Shown here: piece after piece, positions 9,565 through 23,692 of the stretch | Numbering within the stretch: position 1 is the first letter of the stretch | How the letters are laid out: each line of letters begins with the position of its first letter | Origin: Aquabacterium sp. OR-4 | GTDB taxonomy: Bacteria > Pseudomonadota > Gammaproteobacteria > Burkholderiales > Burkholderiaceae_C | Direction of reading: 5' to 3' | NCBI RefSeq assembly: GCF_025290835.2 | Contig: NZ_JAOCQD020000001.1 | Coordinates: forward strand, 310,001-374,000 | DNA length: 64,000 nt | Notes under the pieces: model-generated | Databases searched by the model: none | Seen by the model: the letters and a program-made list of their open reading frames with translations, nothing else | Told to the model about the DNA's origin: nothing | Position numbers and translations under genes: made by a program

Positions 9565-10539
9565 TCAATCCAGCGTCACGCCGGTGGCGCGGATGATGGC
9601 GCCCCAGCGCCTGGCGTCGCTCTCGAGCGTGCGCTTGAAGGACTCGGGCGTGCCGCCCACCGGCGTCAGGCCCTGCAGGTCGAACTGCAGCTTCACGGCC
9701 GGATCACGCAGCACGGCGTTGACATCGGCATTGATCTTCGCGATCACGGCCGGCGGCGTGGCGGCGGCGGTGAACAGGCCGTTCCAGGCCAGCGATTCCA
9801 CCTGCGGGAAGCCGGCCTCGGCCAGCGTGGGCACGTCGCGCAGGCTGTCGGGGCGCTGCGCGGCGCTGACCGCCAGCATGCGCACCTTGCCCGACTTCAC
9901 ATGCGCCAGCAGGGCCGGCGCGGTCATGAAGCTGGCATCGGCCTCGCCCTGGGCCAGCGCAAAGGCCGCCGGCGGCGAGCCGTTGAACGGGATGTGGGTG
10001 GCCTGGAAGCCGGCCTCGGTCATGAACAGCGCCATGGTCAGGTGCGCCGAGCTGCCATTGCCCAGCGACGAGTAGTTCACCTTGCCGGCACGGGCCTTGG
10101 CCCAGTCGACGAACTCCTTCACCGTCTTAGCCGGCACCGCGGCGCTCACCGCCAGCACATTGGGCTGGCTGGTGGTCATGACCACCGGCGCCAGGTCGCG
10201 CGCCGGGTCGTAGGGCATCTTCTTGTACAGAAAGGGCGCAAAGGCCACCGGGCCGTTGAAGCCCAGCGCCAGCGTGTGGCCGTCGGGCGTGGCCTTGGCC
10301 GCCATGTCCACGCCCAGCATGCCGCCGGCGCCGGGCCTGGGTTCCACCAGCACCGGCTGGCCCCACTTGTCCTTGAGCTTGTCGGCCAGCAGCCGCGCCA
10401 CGATGTCGAGGCTGGAGCCGGCCGGCGCCGGCACCACGATCTTCACCGGCTGCGTGGGCCAGGCGGGGGCGGCGGTCTGGGCGGTGGCGGCCAGCGGCAG
10501 GGCGCAGGCCAGGGCAAGCAGCAGGGGACGACGGCGCAT
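9565..10539 (-). CDS. Bug (TctC-type) periplasmic solute-binding protein
   Basis: A 324-residue protein starting at the ATG at 10539, directly before a clean signal peptide (R-R-R then hydrophobic residues, cleavage near A-T-A-Q-T-A). A longer frame reaches 10809 but its extension overlaps the gdhA 3' end and has no signal. Bug family hallmarks are visible: P-V-K-I-V-V-P-A-P-A-G, R-P-G-A-G-G, a central G-N-G-S-S-A-H-L and D-V-P-T-L-A-E-A-G-F-P. Bug proteins bind small carboxylates and related solutes for tripartite tricarboxylate transporters, yet no TctA/TctB genes lie nearby, so it is an orphan receptor, as is common in Burkholderiales. Confidence 0.92.
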   Translation of the reverse strand: MRRRPLLLALACALPLAATAQTAAPAWPTQPVKIVVPAPAGSSLDIVARLLADKLKDKWGQPVLVEPRPGAGGMLGVDMAAKATPDGHTLALGFNGPVAFAPFLYKKMPYDPARDLAPVVMTTSQPNVLAVSAAVPAKTVKEFVDWAKARAGKVNYSSLGNGSSAHLTMALFMTEAGFQATHIPFNGSPPAAFALAQGEADASFMTAPALLAHVKSGKVRMLAVSAAQRPDSLRDVPTLAEAGFPQVESLAWNGLFTAAATPPAVIAKINADVNAVLRDPAVKLQFDLQGLTPVGGTPESFKRTLESDARRWGAIIRATGVTLD

Positions 10540-10613
10540 GGCAGGGCAGGGGCGAAAGCGGCGAAGCCACGATTGTGGCGCCGCCGCCGGCCCGGCCCGC
10601 CGGCGGCCTGGGC

Positions 10614-11882
10614 TCAGGGGTACAGCCCGCGCTCCTGGCGCGCCATCAGGATGCGCTCGCAGGCCACCGCAAAGGTGGCGGTGCGCAGGCTGATGCGGTG
10701 GCGGTCGGCGGTGTCCCAGATGTTCTTCAGCGCGCCGACCATGATCTTGTCGAGCTTGACGTTGATCTCGTCCTCGGTCCAGAAGAAGCTGCTGAAGTCC
10801 TGCACCCACTCGAAGTAGCTCACCGTCACGCCGCCGGCATTGCAGATCACGTCGGGCACCACCAGGATGCCGCGGTCGGCCAGCACGTCGTCGGCGGCCT
10901 GGCCGGTGGGGCCGTTGGCGCCTTCCAGCACCAGGCGGGCCTTCAGGCGCGCCGCGCGCGTGGCGGTGATCTGGTTTTCCAGCGCGGCCGGGATCACGAT
11001 GTCGCAGGCCACGTCCCAGAAGGCCTCGTCGTCGATCTTCTCGGCCTCGGCAAAGCCGGCCACGCCGCCGCTGTGGCGGGCATGCGGCACCAGCGTGGCC
11101 AGGTCCAGGCCCTGGGCGTTGGCGATGGTGCCGGTGTGGTCCTGCACGGCCACGATCTTGGCGCCGGCCTGGCCAAACAGCTCGGCCGCCGACGAGCCCA
11201 CGTTGCCGAAGCCCTGCACCGCCACGCGCACGCCTTCCAGGTTCAGGCCGATGCGGCGGGCCGCCTCGCGGCCGGTGACGAACACGCCGCGGCCGGTGGC
11301 CTTCACCCGGCCCAGGCTGCCGCCCAGGTGGATGGGCTTGCCGGTGACCACGCCGGTGGCGGTGGCGCCGGTGTTCATCGAGTAGGTGTCCATCATCCAG
11401 GCCATGATCTGGGCGTTGGTGTTGACATCGGGCGCCGGGATGTCCTGGTGCGGGCCGATGATCAGGCCGATCTCGCTGGTGTAGCGGCGGGTCAGCTTCT
11501 CCAGCTCTTTCTGGCTGAGCTGCCTGGGGTCGACGCGGATGCCGCCCTTGGCGCCGCCATAGGGCAGGTTGACCGCGGCGTTCTTGATGCTCATCCAGGC
11601 CGACAGCGCCATCACCTCTTCCAGCGTCACGTCGGGGTGGTAGCGCACGCCGCCCTTGCCGGGGCCGCGGGTCAGGCTGTGCTGCACGCGGTAGCCCTCG
11701 AAGTGCGCCACGGTGCCGTTGTCGAGCTCGATCGGCACGTCCACGATCAGCGAGCGCTTGGGCCGCTTGAGCGTCTCGCCCCAGTGGGCCAGCGGGCCCA
11801 GGTAGGGCAGCACGCGGTCAACCTGGGCCAGGTAGGTGCCCCAGGGGCTGTCGGAGGTGGGATGCACGTAGGAAAGGGTCAT
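10614..11882 (-). CDS. gdhA: Glutamate dehydrogenase (Glu/Leu/Phe/Val dehydrogenase family)
   Basis: A 422-residue protein from the ATG at 11882. The substrate-binding K-G-G-V-R-Y-H-P region, catalytic Lys112 in Y-G-G-A-K-G-G, and P-A-P-D-V-N-T are followed by a Rossmann domain with V-Q-G-F-G-N-V-G. It catalyses reversible oxidative deamination of glutamate to 2-oxoglutarate. The ~420-residue length matches the group that includes NAD-dependent GudB/RocG-like enzymes; the cofactor is not certain from sequence. It is divergent from proC and upstream of the Bug and Lrp genes on the same strand. Confidence 0.95.
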   Translation of the reverse strand: MTLSYVHPTSDSPWGTYLAQVDRVLPYLGPLAHWGETLKRPKRSLIVDVPIELDNGTVAHFEGYRVQHSLTRGPGKGGVRYHPDVTLEEVMALSAWMSIKNAAVNLPYGGAKGGIRVDPRQLSQKELEKLTRRYTSEIGLIIGPHQDIPAPDVNTNAQIMAWMMDTYSMNTGATATGVVTGKPIHLGGSLGRVKATGRGVFVTGREAARRIGLNLEGVRVAVQGFGNVGSSAAELFGQAGAKIVAVQDHTGTIANAQGLDLATLVPHARHSGGVAGFAEAEKIDDEAFWDVACDIVIPAALENQITATRAARLKARLVLEGANGPTGQAADDVLADRGILVVPDVICNAGGVTVSYFEWVQDFSSFFWTEDEINVKLDKIMVGALKNIWDTADRHRISLRTATFAVACERILMARQERGLYP

Positions 11883-12112
11883 GGTCTTCTTGTCCGGTTG
11901 GTACTGGGAGTCCTGGGCGCGGCAGGGGCGTGGCCTTGTGGGCCGGCCGCTGGGGCGCTGGGCGCGCAATGTAGGCGCCGCACCGTGGCCTGGGGGAGGT
12001 TATGCGCCGAATGCATTGCCTGCGGACGGTGCGGGTATGACGCGGCGCAACATGCCGCGCGGCCGCCGCGGCGCCAAAGCGATGAGGTATGCCGCTGGGT
12101 AGACTGCCGCCC

Positions 12113-12937
12113 ATGACTTCTTCGCCAGACCCCGACTGCATCGCCTTCATCGGCGGCGGCAACATGGCCAGCGCGCTGATCGGCGGGCTGGTGAACAGCG
12201 GCCGCGCGCCGGCCAGCATCCTGGTGGTGGATCCCGGCGAGGCGCAGCGGGCCAGGCTGCAGGCCGGGTTCGGCGTGCGCACGCTGGCCGCGGCCGATGC
12301 CACGCTGGCCAGCGCCGCGCTGGTGGTGTGGGCGGTGAAGCCGCAGCTGTTCAAGGATGCTGCCGCGCCCTGCGCCGCCCAGGTGCAAGGGGCGCTGCAC
12401 CTCAGCGTGATGGCCGGCATCCGCAGCGATGCGATCGCGCGCGCCACCGGTGCCCGGCGCATCGTGCGCAGCATGCCCAACACGCCGGCGCTGATCGGCC
12501 GCGGCATCGCCGGGCTGTATGCCACGCCGGGCGTCACCGCCGCCGAGCGGGCGCAGGTCGAGCAGGTGCTGGCGCCCACCGGCCAGGTGCTGTGGGTGGC
12601 GCGCGAGGCCGATCTCGATGCCGTGACCGCGCTGTCGGGCTCGGGCCCGGCCTATGTCTTCTACTTCGTCGAGGCCATGGTGGCCGCGGCCCAGGCGATG
12701 GGCCTGACGCCCGAGCAGGGCCAGCAGCTGGCGCTGGCCACCTTTGACGGCGCCACCGCCCTGGCCGCGGCCAGCGACGAGCCGCCCGCGCTGCTGCGCG
12801 AGCGTGTCACCAGCAAGGGCGGCACCACCTACGCGGCGCTCGAATCGATGCGCGGCGACGCCGTGGCCGAGGCCATCGCCCGCGCGGTGCAGGCCGCGCA
12901 GCGCCGCGCCGCCGAGCTGGGCGACGAGTTCGGCTGA
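12113..12937 (+). CDS. proC: Pyrroline-5-carboxylate reductase (proline biosynthesis)
   Basis: A 274-residue protein starting at the ATG at 12113. The N-terminal nucleotide-binding motif is F-I-G-G-G-N-M-A-S-A-L-I-G-G. The body shows V-K-P-Q, the R-S-M-P-N-T-P-A segment, and the dimerisation/active-site signature D-A-V-T-A-L-S-G-S-G-P-A-Y-V-F, with the T-S-K-G-G-T-T motif near the end. It reduces pyrroline-5-carboxylate to proline with NAD(P)H. It is divergent from gdhA across about 230 bp that must hold both promoters, and is followed by the metX riboswitch region. Confidence 0.96.
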   Translation: MTSSPDPDCIAFIGGGNMASALIGGLVNSGRAPASILVVDPGEAQRARLQAGFGVRTLAAADATLASAALVVWAVKPQLFKDAAAPCAAQVQGALHLSVMAGIRSDAIARATGARRIVRSMPNTPALIGRGIAGLYATPGVTAAERAQVEQVLAPTGQVLWVAREADLDAVTALSGSGPAYVFYFVEAMVAAAQAMGLTPEQGQQLALATFDGATALAAASDEPPALLRERVTSKGGTTYAALESMRGDAVAEAIARAVQAAQRRAAELGDEFG

Positions 12938-12992
12938 GCGCCTGAGCGCTGTGCTGCCGCGCCGGCAGCCGGCGGCGCCAGGCCCCGCTGGC

Positions 12993-12998
12993 TATACT
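12993..12998 (+). promoter_or_regulatory. Candidate -10 box of the metX promoter
   Basis: TATACT matches the sigma-70 -10 consensus at five of six positions in otherwise very GC-rich sequence. It lies about 11 bases before the predicted riboswitch, so transcription would begin just ahead of it. I see no good -35 box at the expected distance. Confidence 0.6.
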
Positions 12999-13008
12999 CC
13001 GCGCCCAC

Positions 13009-13061
13009 AGCGCCGATTTGTTCCGGATTGCGGGCGCTTAATCAAATGCCGCTAAAGAGGG
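13009..13061 (+). promoter_or_regulatory. SAM-II (SAM-alpha) type riboswitch upstream of metX
   Basis: The leader shows the SAM-II layout. A 6-bp perfect P1 stem, AGCGCC (13009-13014) with GGCGCT (13033-13038), encloses a loop containing GATTTG, and is followed by the conserved A-rich 3' block AATCAAATG...GCTAAAGAGGG (about 13040-13061) that would form the pseudoknot. This resembles the known metA/metX leader element (GATTTAA..., GATAAATG..GCTAAAAAGGG). It lies 62 bp before the metX start. In this class, SAM binding sequesters the translation start region and lowers methionine synthesis. The call is by eye, from memory of the consensus. Confidence 0.82.
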
Positions 13062-13123
13062 ACGCCCAGCCCGGTGTCCGCTTTGCGGTGCCGGGTTTTG
13101 TCTTTTCGGGCACACACGCACAC

Positions 13124-14260
13124 ATGGCCTCCGTCGGGCACGTCACACCGCAGACCCTGCACTTCGACACGCCGCTGCCGCTGCGCAGCGGTGCCACGCT
13201 GCCGGCCTACGACGTGGTCATCGAGACCTACGGCACCCTCAATGCCGCGCGCAGCAATGCGGTGCTGGTGTGCCACGCGCTCAATGCCAGCCACCATGTG
13301 GCCGGCACGCACGCCGGCAAGGACAAGAGCGAGGGCTGGTGGGACAACCTGGTGGGCCCGGGCAAGCCGCTGGACACGAACCGCTTCTTCGTCATCGGCA
13401 TCAACAACCCCGGCTCGTGTTTCGGCTCGACCGGGCCGATGCACGCCAACCCCGCCACCGGCAGGCCCTGGGGCGCCGACTTTCCGGTGATGACTGTGGA
13501 AGACTGGGTCGACGCCCAGGCCCGCGTGCTCGACCGCCTGGGCATTGAGCGCCTGGCCGCGGTGCTGGGCGGCAGCCTGGGCGGCATGCAGGCGCTGAGC
13601 TGGACGCTGCGCCACCCCGGGCGCGTGGGCGAGTGCGTGGCCGTGGCCACCGCGCCCAACCTGAGCGCCCAGAACATCGCCTTCAACGAGGTGGCGCGCC
13701 GCGCCATCATCACCGACCCCGATTTCCACGGCGGCCACTTCTACGCCCACGGCGTGGTGCCCAAGCGCGGCCTGCGCGTGGCGCGCATGATCGGCCACAT
13801 CACCTACCTCAGCGACGACTCGATGGAGGCCAAGTTCGGCCGCAGCCTGCGCGAGGCCGAGCTGGCCTACAGCACGCAGGACATCGAGTTCCAGATCGAG
13901 AGCTACCTGCGCTACCAGGGCGACAAGTTCAGCGAGTACTTCGACGCCAACACCTACCTGCTGATCACCCGCGCACTCGACTATTTCGACCCCGCGCGTG
14001 CGCACGGCGGCAGCCTGGCCGCGGCCTTTGCGCCGGCGCGCGACATCCGCTTCACCATCGTGAGCTTCACCACCGACTGGCGCTTCTCGCCGGCGCGCAG
14101 CCGCGAGATCGTCAAGGCCCTGGTCGACAACCGCATCGCGCTGAGCTACAGCGAGATCGACGCACCGCACGGCCACGACGCCTTTCTGCTCGAAGACCCG
14201 CGCTACCACGGCGTGCTGCGCGCCACCTTCGAGCGCATTGCACGGGGGATCGCCCGATGA
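13124..14260 (+). CDS. metX: Homoserine O-acyltransferase (MetX)
   Basis: A 378-residue alpha/beta-hydrolase-fold enzyme from the ATG at 13124; frames reaching further upstream would run through the riboswitch. The nucleophile Ser151 is in G-G-S-L-G-G-M-Q. The second acid is in T-D-W-R-F-S-P and the catalytic His in H-G-H-D-A-F-L-L-E. It activates homoserine with acetyl- or succinyl-CoA as the first committed step to methionine; MetX proteins paired with MetW often use succinyl-CoA, so acyl specificity is open. Control by the upstream riboswitch is expected. Its stop overlaps the metW start (ATGA), a coupled pair. Confidence 0.95.
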   Translation: MASVGHVTPQTLHFDTPLPLRSGATLPAYDVVIETYGTLNAARSNAVLVCHALNASHHVAGTHAGKDKSEGWWDNLVGPGKPLDTNRFFVIGINNPGSCFGSTGPMHANPATGRPWGADFPVMTVEDWVDAQARVLDRLGIERLAAVLGGSLGGMQALSWTLRHPGRVGECVAVATAPNLSAQNIAFNEVARRAIITDPDFHGGHFYAHGVVPKRGLRVARMIGHITYLSDDSMEAKFGRSLREAELAYSTQDIEFQIESYLRYQGDKFSEYFDANTYLLITRALDYFDPARAHGGSLAAAFAPARDIRFTIVSFTTDWRFSPARSREIVKALVDNRIALSYSEIDAPHGHDAFLLEDPRYHGVLRATFERIARGIAR

Positions 14261-14844
14261 GCAGCCTGCACCACGAGCTGGAGGTGATTGCCGACCTGGT
14301 GCCCCAGGGCGCCCGCGTGCTCGATCTGGGCTGCGGCGACGGCGCGCTGCTGGCCCACCTGAAGGCCGCCAAGGGCTGCACCGGCTACGGCGTGGAGCTC
14401 GACGACGAGAACGTGCTGGGCTGCGCGCGCCGCGGCGTCGAGGTCATCCAGCTCAACCTCGAGGAAGGGCTGGCGCTGTTTGACGACCGCAGCTTCGACG
14501 TGGTGCTGCAGCTGCAGACCCTGCAGCACCTGCGCAACACCGAGAAGATGCTGCGCGAGACCGCCCGCGTGGGCCGCAGCGGCGTGGTGAGCTTTCCCAA
14601 CTTTGCGCACTGGCCCAACCGCATGAGCGTGCTGCGCGGGCGCATGCCGGTGACACGCGCGCTGCCCTACGAGTGGTACGACACACCCAACATCCGCGTC
14701 GGCACCTTTGCCGATTTCGAGGTGCTGGCGCGGCGCAACGGCCTGCAGATCCGCGACAGCTTCGGCCTGCACGCCGGCCGCGTGGTGCGCCGCCAGCCCA
14801 ACCTGATGGCCAGCGTGGCGGTGTTCAGGTTCGAGGGGCGCTGA
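14257..14844 (+). CDS. metW: MetW, methionine biosynthesis protein
   Basis: A 195-residue class I methyltransferase-fold protein. Motif I is [12 protein letters not shown] and the MetW-typical [11 protein letters not shown] segment is present. MetW is required with MetX for homoserine acylation in several proteobacteria, apparently as a partner that activates MetX rather than as a methyltransferase. The four-base overlap with metX fits that obligate pairing. Confidence 0.95.
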   Translation: MSSLHHELEVIADLVPQGARVLDLGCGDGALLAHLKAAKGCTGYGVELDDENVLGCARRGVEVIQLNLEEGLALFDDRSFDVVLQLQTLQHLRNTEKMLRETARVGRSGVVSFPNFAHWPNRMSVLRGRMPVTRALPYEWYDTPNIRVGTFADFEVLARRNGLQIRDSFGLHAGRVVRRQPNLMASVAVFRFEGR

Positions 14845-14935
14845 GCCCGCGCCGCACCGGGGCCCCATCATCGGGATGGCGCCGGCCGGGGCGGCCGCGC
14901 TACAAGGCGGCTCCCCCAACCCCTGGAGATTGCAG

Positions 14936-15310
14936 ATGATCGGCTACGTCACCCTCGGCACCAACGACCTGCCGCGCGCCAAGGCCTTCTACGACGCCCT
15001 GCTCGAGCCGCTGGGCATCGACCGGATCATGGAGTTCGACGGCAACGGCTACGCCTGGGGCTCCGGCATGGACAAGCCGGCGCTGGGCATCATGAAGCCC
15101 TTCAACAAGCTGCCGGCCACCTGGGGCAACGGCACCATGGTGGCGCTGGCCCTCGACAGCCGCGACAAGGTGGTGGCCGCCCACGCCCGCGCGCTGGGCC
15201 TGGGCGCCACCGATGAAGGCGCGCCCGGCCCGCGCGGCGAAAGCGGCTTTTTTGCCGGCTACCTGCGCGATCCCGACGGCAACAAGCTCAACTTCTTCTG
15301 CATGGGCTGA
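14936..15310 (+). CDS. Glyoxalase/VOC-fold protein
   Basis: A 124-residue single-domain vicinal-oxygen-chelate protein. It begins M-I-G-Y-V-T-L-G-T-N-D-L-P-R-A-K-A-F-Y-D and ends R-D-P-D-G-N-K-L-N-F-F, the classical VOC end motif. A good ribosome-binding site (TGGAG) lies just upstream of the ATG at 14936. Members act as glyoxalases, dioxygenases or resistance proteins; the substrate is not predictable. It stands 91 bp after metW and probably has its own role. Confidence 0.88.
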   Translation: MIGYVTLGTNDLPRAKAFYDALLEPLGIDRIMEFDGNGYAWGSGMDKPALGIMKPFNKLPATWGNGTMVALALDSRDKVVAAHARALGLGATDEGAPGPRGESGFFAGYLRDPDGNKLNFFCMG

Positions 15311-15540
15311 GCGGGCCGGTTGTCCGGATGGCTTGATGCGCGGACCCGCGGCCAGGCGGCCGGCCCGCGCCGCGCGCAGCGCCGGTACCGCGCGCACCGC
15401 CAGCGTCGCCGTGGCCGGCTGAACTGTCAGATCCGGCACGGCCCGGCCACCGGCAGCGGACCAGATCGGCCGGGCGCTCAATTCGCGGGCGCCGCGGCCG
15501 AAGACCCGTCGTACTCCGACCACCTGCCGGTGCGACGCCC

Positions 15541-17619
15541 ATGCCTGCCTGCCCATCCCTGACCCCCCGTCTGGCCGCCCTGATGGCCGCCGTGCTGGCC
15601 GCCTGTGCCCAGGCGGCGCCACCACCCGCCGCCGAGGCCGCGCCGGCCGAGCTGAGCCTGGAAGACCTGCTCAAGGCCGATGTGGTGACCGCGTCGCGCA
15701 AGGCGCAGGCGGTGCAGGACGTGGCCGCGGCGGTGTACGTGATCTCGCGCGAGGACATCGAGCGCTCGGGCGCCAGCAGCCTGCCGGCCGCGCTGGCCCT
15801 GGCGCCGGGGGTCGAGGTGCAGCGCCTGTCCAGCGGCCGCTGGGCGGTGGGCACGCGCGGCTTCTCGGGCCGCTTTGCCAACAAGCTGCTGGTGCTGATG
15901 GACGGGCGCAGCATCTACTCGCCGCTGTTCTCGGGCGTGCTGTGGGAGATGGAGGGCACGCTGATCGAGGACATCGAGCGCATCGAGGTCATCCGCGGCC
16001 CCGGCGCGGCGCTGTGGGGTGCCAATGCGGTCAACGGCGTGATCAACATCCTCACCCGGCCCGCGCGCAACACCCAGGGCACGCTGCTGGCGGCCGGCAC
16101 CGGCACGCTGGAGCGATCCTCGCTGGCCCTGCGCCATGGCGGCACGCTGGGTGGCGCGGGCGGCAGCGGCCTGGCCGGCGCCAGCGGCCACTGGCGCGCC
16201 TGGTTCAGCCACCAGGACGCCACCCACTTCGACGACCTGAGCGGCGCGCCGGCCAATGACGACTGGCACACCACGCGGGCCGGCTTCCGGGCCGATCTCA
16301 CGCTGGCCGGCGGCACCGCGCTGAGCCTGTCGGGCAGCCTGTCGGACAACAGCGCCGGCGACCGCTGGTACACCGCCAACCTGGTGTCGGCCACCGGCAG
16401 CGATGTCAACCACATCGTGCAGCGCACCAACACCGCCCACCTGCTGGCGCGCGCCAATCTGCTGGGCAGCGATGGCAGCGAGACCGTGGTGCAGAGCTAT
16501 CTGGCCACCGACCGGATCAGCGGTGGCCAGTTCTTCGACCAGCACCGCGCCACCGTCGATGTGGACGTGCAGCACCGCCCGCGGCCGCTGGGCGCGCACG
16601 ATCTGGTGCTGGGCGCCACCTGGCGCACGTCGCGCGACCGCGTGGGTTCAGGGCCGGGGCTGTTCAGCTTCCGCAACCCGAAGCGCAACTTCACCGTGGC
16701 CAGCGTGTTCGTCAACGACGAGATCACGCTGCTGCCGCAGACCCTGCGCGCCACCGTGGGCGCGCGCATCGAGCACAACAGCTTCACCGGCTGGGAGCCG
16801 CAGCCGCACCTGCGCCTGGCCTGGACGCCCAACCCCACGCAGACGCTGTGGGGCGCCGCCTCGCGTGCGGTGCGCACGCCCTCGCGCGCCGAGCGCGACA
16901 TCCAGGTCGACCTGCGCGTCACGCCGGCCAGCCCGCCGGTGCCGCCGGTGCTGCTGCGCAGCACCACCCATCCCGACCAGGCGCTCGATGCCGAGCGCGT
17001 GGTGGCCTGCGAGCTGGGCTTTCGCCAGCAGTTCGGCCCCAGCCTGGCGCTGGACCTGGCGCTGTTCAGCAACCGCTACACCCAGCTCACCGGCGGCGCC
17101 ACCGGGGCGCAGAGCTTCGAGTTCACGCCGGTGCCGCATGTGGTGCAGTACCTCACGCCGGGCAACCACCTGCACGGCCGCACCCGTGGCGGCGAGCTGG
17201 TGCTCGACTGGCGCGTGCTGCGCGGCTGGCGGGTGCAGGCCATGGTCTCGCTGGTCAACACCCATGTCGGCAGCAACAGCAGCGACCCGGTCACCATCGG
17301 CTCGGCGCTCAGCCAGGCCGGCGGCACGCCCGAGCGCCTGTCCTCGTTGCGCAGCACGCTGGCCCTGGGCAGCCAGGTGGATGTGGACGCCCGGCTGCGC
17401 CATGCCTCGGCCATCAGCGCCACCGGCGTCAAGCCGGTGCCGGCCTACACCACGCTGGACCTGCGCCTGGCCTGGCGTGCCCGGCCGGGGCTCACGCTGT
17501 CGCTGATGGGCGAGAACCTGCTGCAGCGCCGCCATGTGGAGGGCGCGCCCGAGCTGCTGCCCTCGCCCACGCTGCAGGTGCCGCGCAGCGGCCATGTGAA
17601 GGCGCTCTGGCAGTTCTGA
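15541..17619 (+). CDS. TonB-dependent outer-membrane receptor
   Basis: A 692-residue receptor with a signal peptide (cleavage near residue 25), an N-terminal plug of about residues 38-160 (V-V-T-A-S-R-K, then I-E-R-I-E-V-I-R-G-P-G-A-A-L-W-G-A-N-A-V-N-G-V-I-N-I) and a C-terminal beta-barrel ending in the expected aromatic residue (W-Q-F). The plug class resembles receptors annotated for vitamin B12 or iron complexes, but no ligand can be named. It is the first gene of a run leading into a YfiR-like protein and a hybrid kinase with only 19 bp between the first two genes. It may sense as well as import, or feed a ligand to the downstream system. Confidence 0.9.
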   Translation: MPACPSLTPRLAALMAAVLAACAQAAPPPAAEAAPAELSLEDLLKADVVTASRKAQAVQDVAAAVYVISREDIERSGASSLPAALALAPGVEVQRLSSGRWAVGTRGFSGRFANKLLVLMDGRSIYSPLFSGVLWEMEGTLIEDIERIEVIRGPGAALWGANAVNGVINILTRPARNTQGTLLAAGTGTLERSSLALRHGGTLGGAGGSGLAGASGHWRAWFSHQDATHFDDLSGAPANDDWHTTRAGFRADLTLAGGTALSLSGSLSDNSAGDRWYTANLVSATGSDVNHIVQRTNTAHLLARANLLGSDGSETVVQSYLATDRISGGQFFDQHRATVDVDVQHRPRPLGAHDLVLGATWRTSRDRVGSGPGLFSFRNPKRNFTVASVFVNDEITLLPQTLRATVGARIEHNSFTGWEPQPHLRLAWTPNPTQTLWGAASRAVRTPSRAERDIQVDLRVTPASPPVPPVLLRSTTHPDQALDAERVVACELGFRQQFGPSLALDLALFSNRYTQLTGGATGAQSFEFTPVPHVVQYLTPGNHLHGRTRGGELVLDWRVLRGWRVQAMVSLVNTHVGSNSSDPVTIGSALSQAGGTPERLSSLRSTLALGSQVDVDARLRHASAISATGVKPVPAYTTLDLRLAWRARPGLTLSLMGENLLQRRHVEGAPELLPSPTLQVPRSGHVKALWQF

Positions 17620-17638
17620 GCCGCAGCGCAGCCCGGAC

Positions 17639-18187
17639 ATGGCACCGATGGCGTGGCGTTCGCTGCCGCCGGCGTTGCTGATGGCAGCGCTGCTGCTGGC
17701 CCTTGCCGGTGCGCGGGCCCAGCCGGCGCTGGGCGAGGCCCAGGCCAAGGCTGCCGCACTGGTGAACTTTGCGCGCTATGTCGAGTGGCCCGAGCGCGCG
17801 TTCGCCAGCCGCGAGGCGCCCTTCGTGTTCTGCCTGGCCGGGCGCGAGAGCCTGGCCGCCGCGGTGGCCACGCTGGACGGCCGCAGCCTGCACGGCCGGC
17901 CCACCCAGCTGCGCCGCGTGCTGGGCGTGGAAGAGCTGCGCGGCTGCCATGTGCTGTTCATCGCCGAGGCCGAAGAACGCCGCCAGGCGCCGATGCTGCG
18001 CGCCGTGGCCGGCGAGCCGGTGCTGGCGGTGGGCGACGGCGCCGGCTTCACCGAGGCCGGTGGCGCCATCGGCGTGACGCTGGAGGACGGCCGCATCCGC
18101 TTCGACATCAGCCGCCCGGCGCTCGACGCCGCGCAGTTGCGCGCCAGCGCCAACCTGCTGCGCCTGGCGCGCAATGTGCGCCCGTGA
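17639..18187 (+). CDS. YfiR/DUF4154-family periplasmic protein
   Basis: A 182-residue protein with a signal peptide (cleavage after about residue 28, A-R-A-Q) and the YfiR signature [15 protein letters not shown]. Two cysteines, Cys65 (V-F-C-L-A-G) and Cys103 (R-G-C-H-V-L-F), match family positions and could form a disulfide. In Pseudomonas YfiR is a periplasmic inhibitor that holds the CHASE8 sensor of the diguanylate cyclase YfiN inactive. Here the next gene, seven bases on, is a hybrid histidine kinase whose sensor region looks CHASE8-like, so YfiR probably controls that kinase. This partner assignment is inference from adjacency. Confidence 0.88.
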   Translation: MAPMAWRSLPPALLMAALLLALAGARAQPALGEAQAKAAALVNFARYVEWPERAFASREAPFVFCLAGRESLAAAVATLDGRSLHGRPTQLRRVLGVEELRGCHVLFIAEAEERRQAPMLRAVAGEPVLAVGDGAGFTEAGGAIGVTLEDGRIRFDISRPALDAAQLRASANLLRLARNVRP

Positions 18188-18194
18188 GGCCGTG

Positions 18195-23672
<5,478 letters not shown>

Positions 23673-23692
<20 letters not shown>

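Noticed and set aside
10540..10809. N-terminal extension of the Bug protein
   Set aside because: It would overlap the end of gdhA and place 90 residues before a perfectly good signal peptide.
15311..15540. Possible cobalamin riboswitch before the TonB receptor
   Set aside because: I could not find a recognisable B12-box or a conserved fold in the 230-bp leader.
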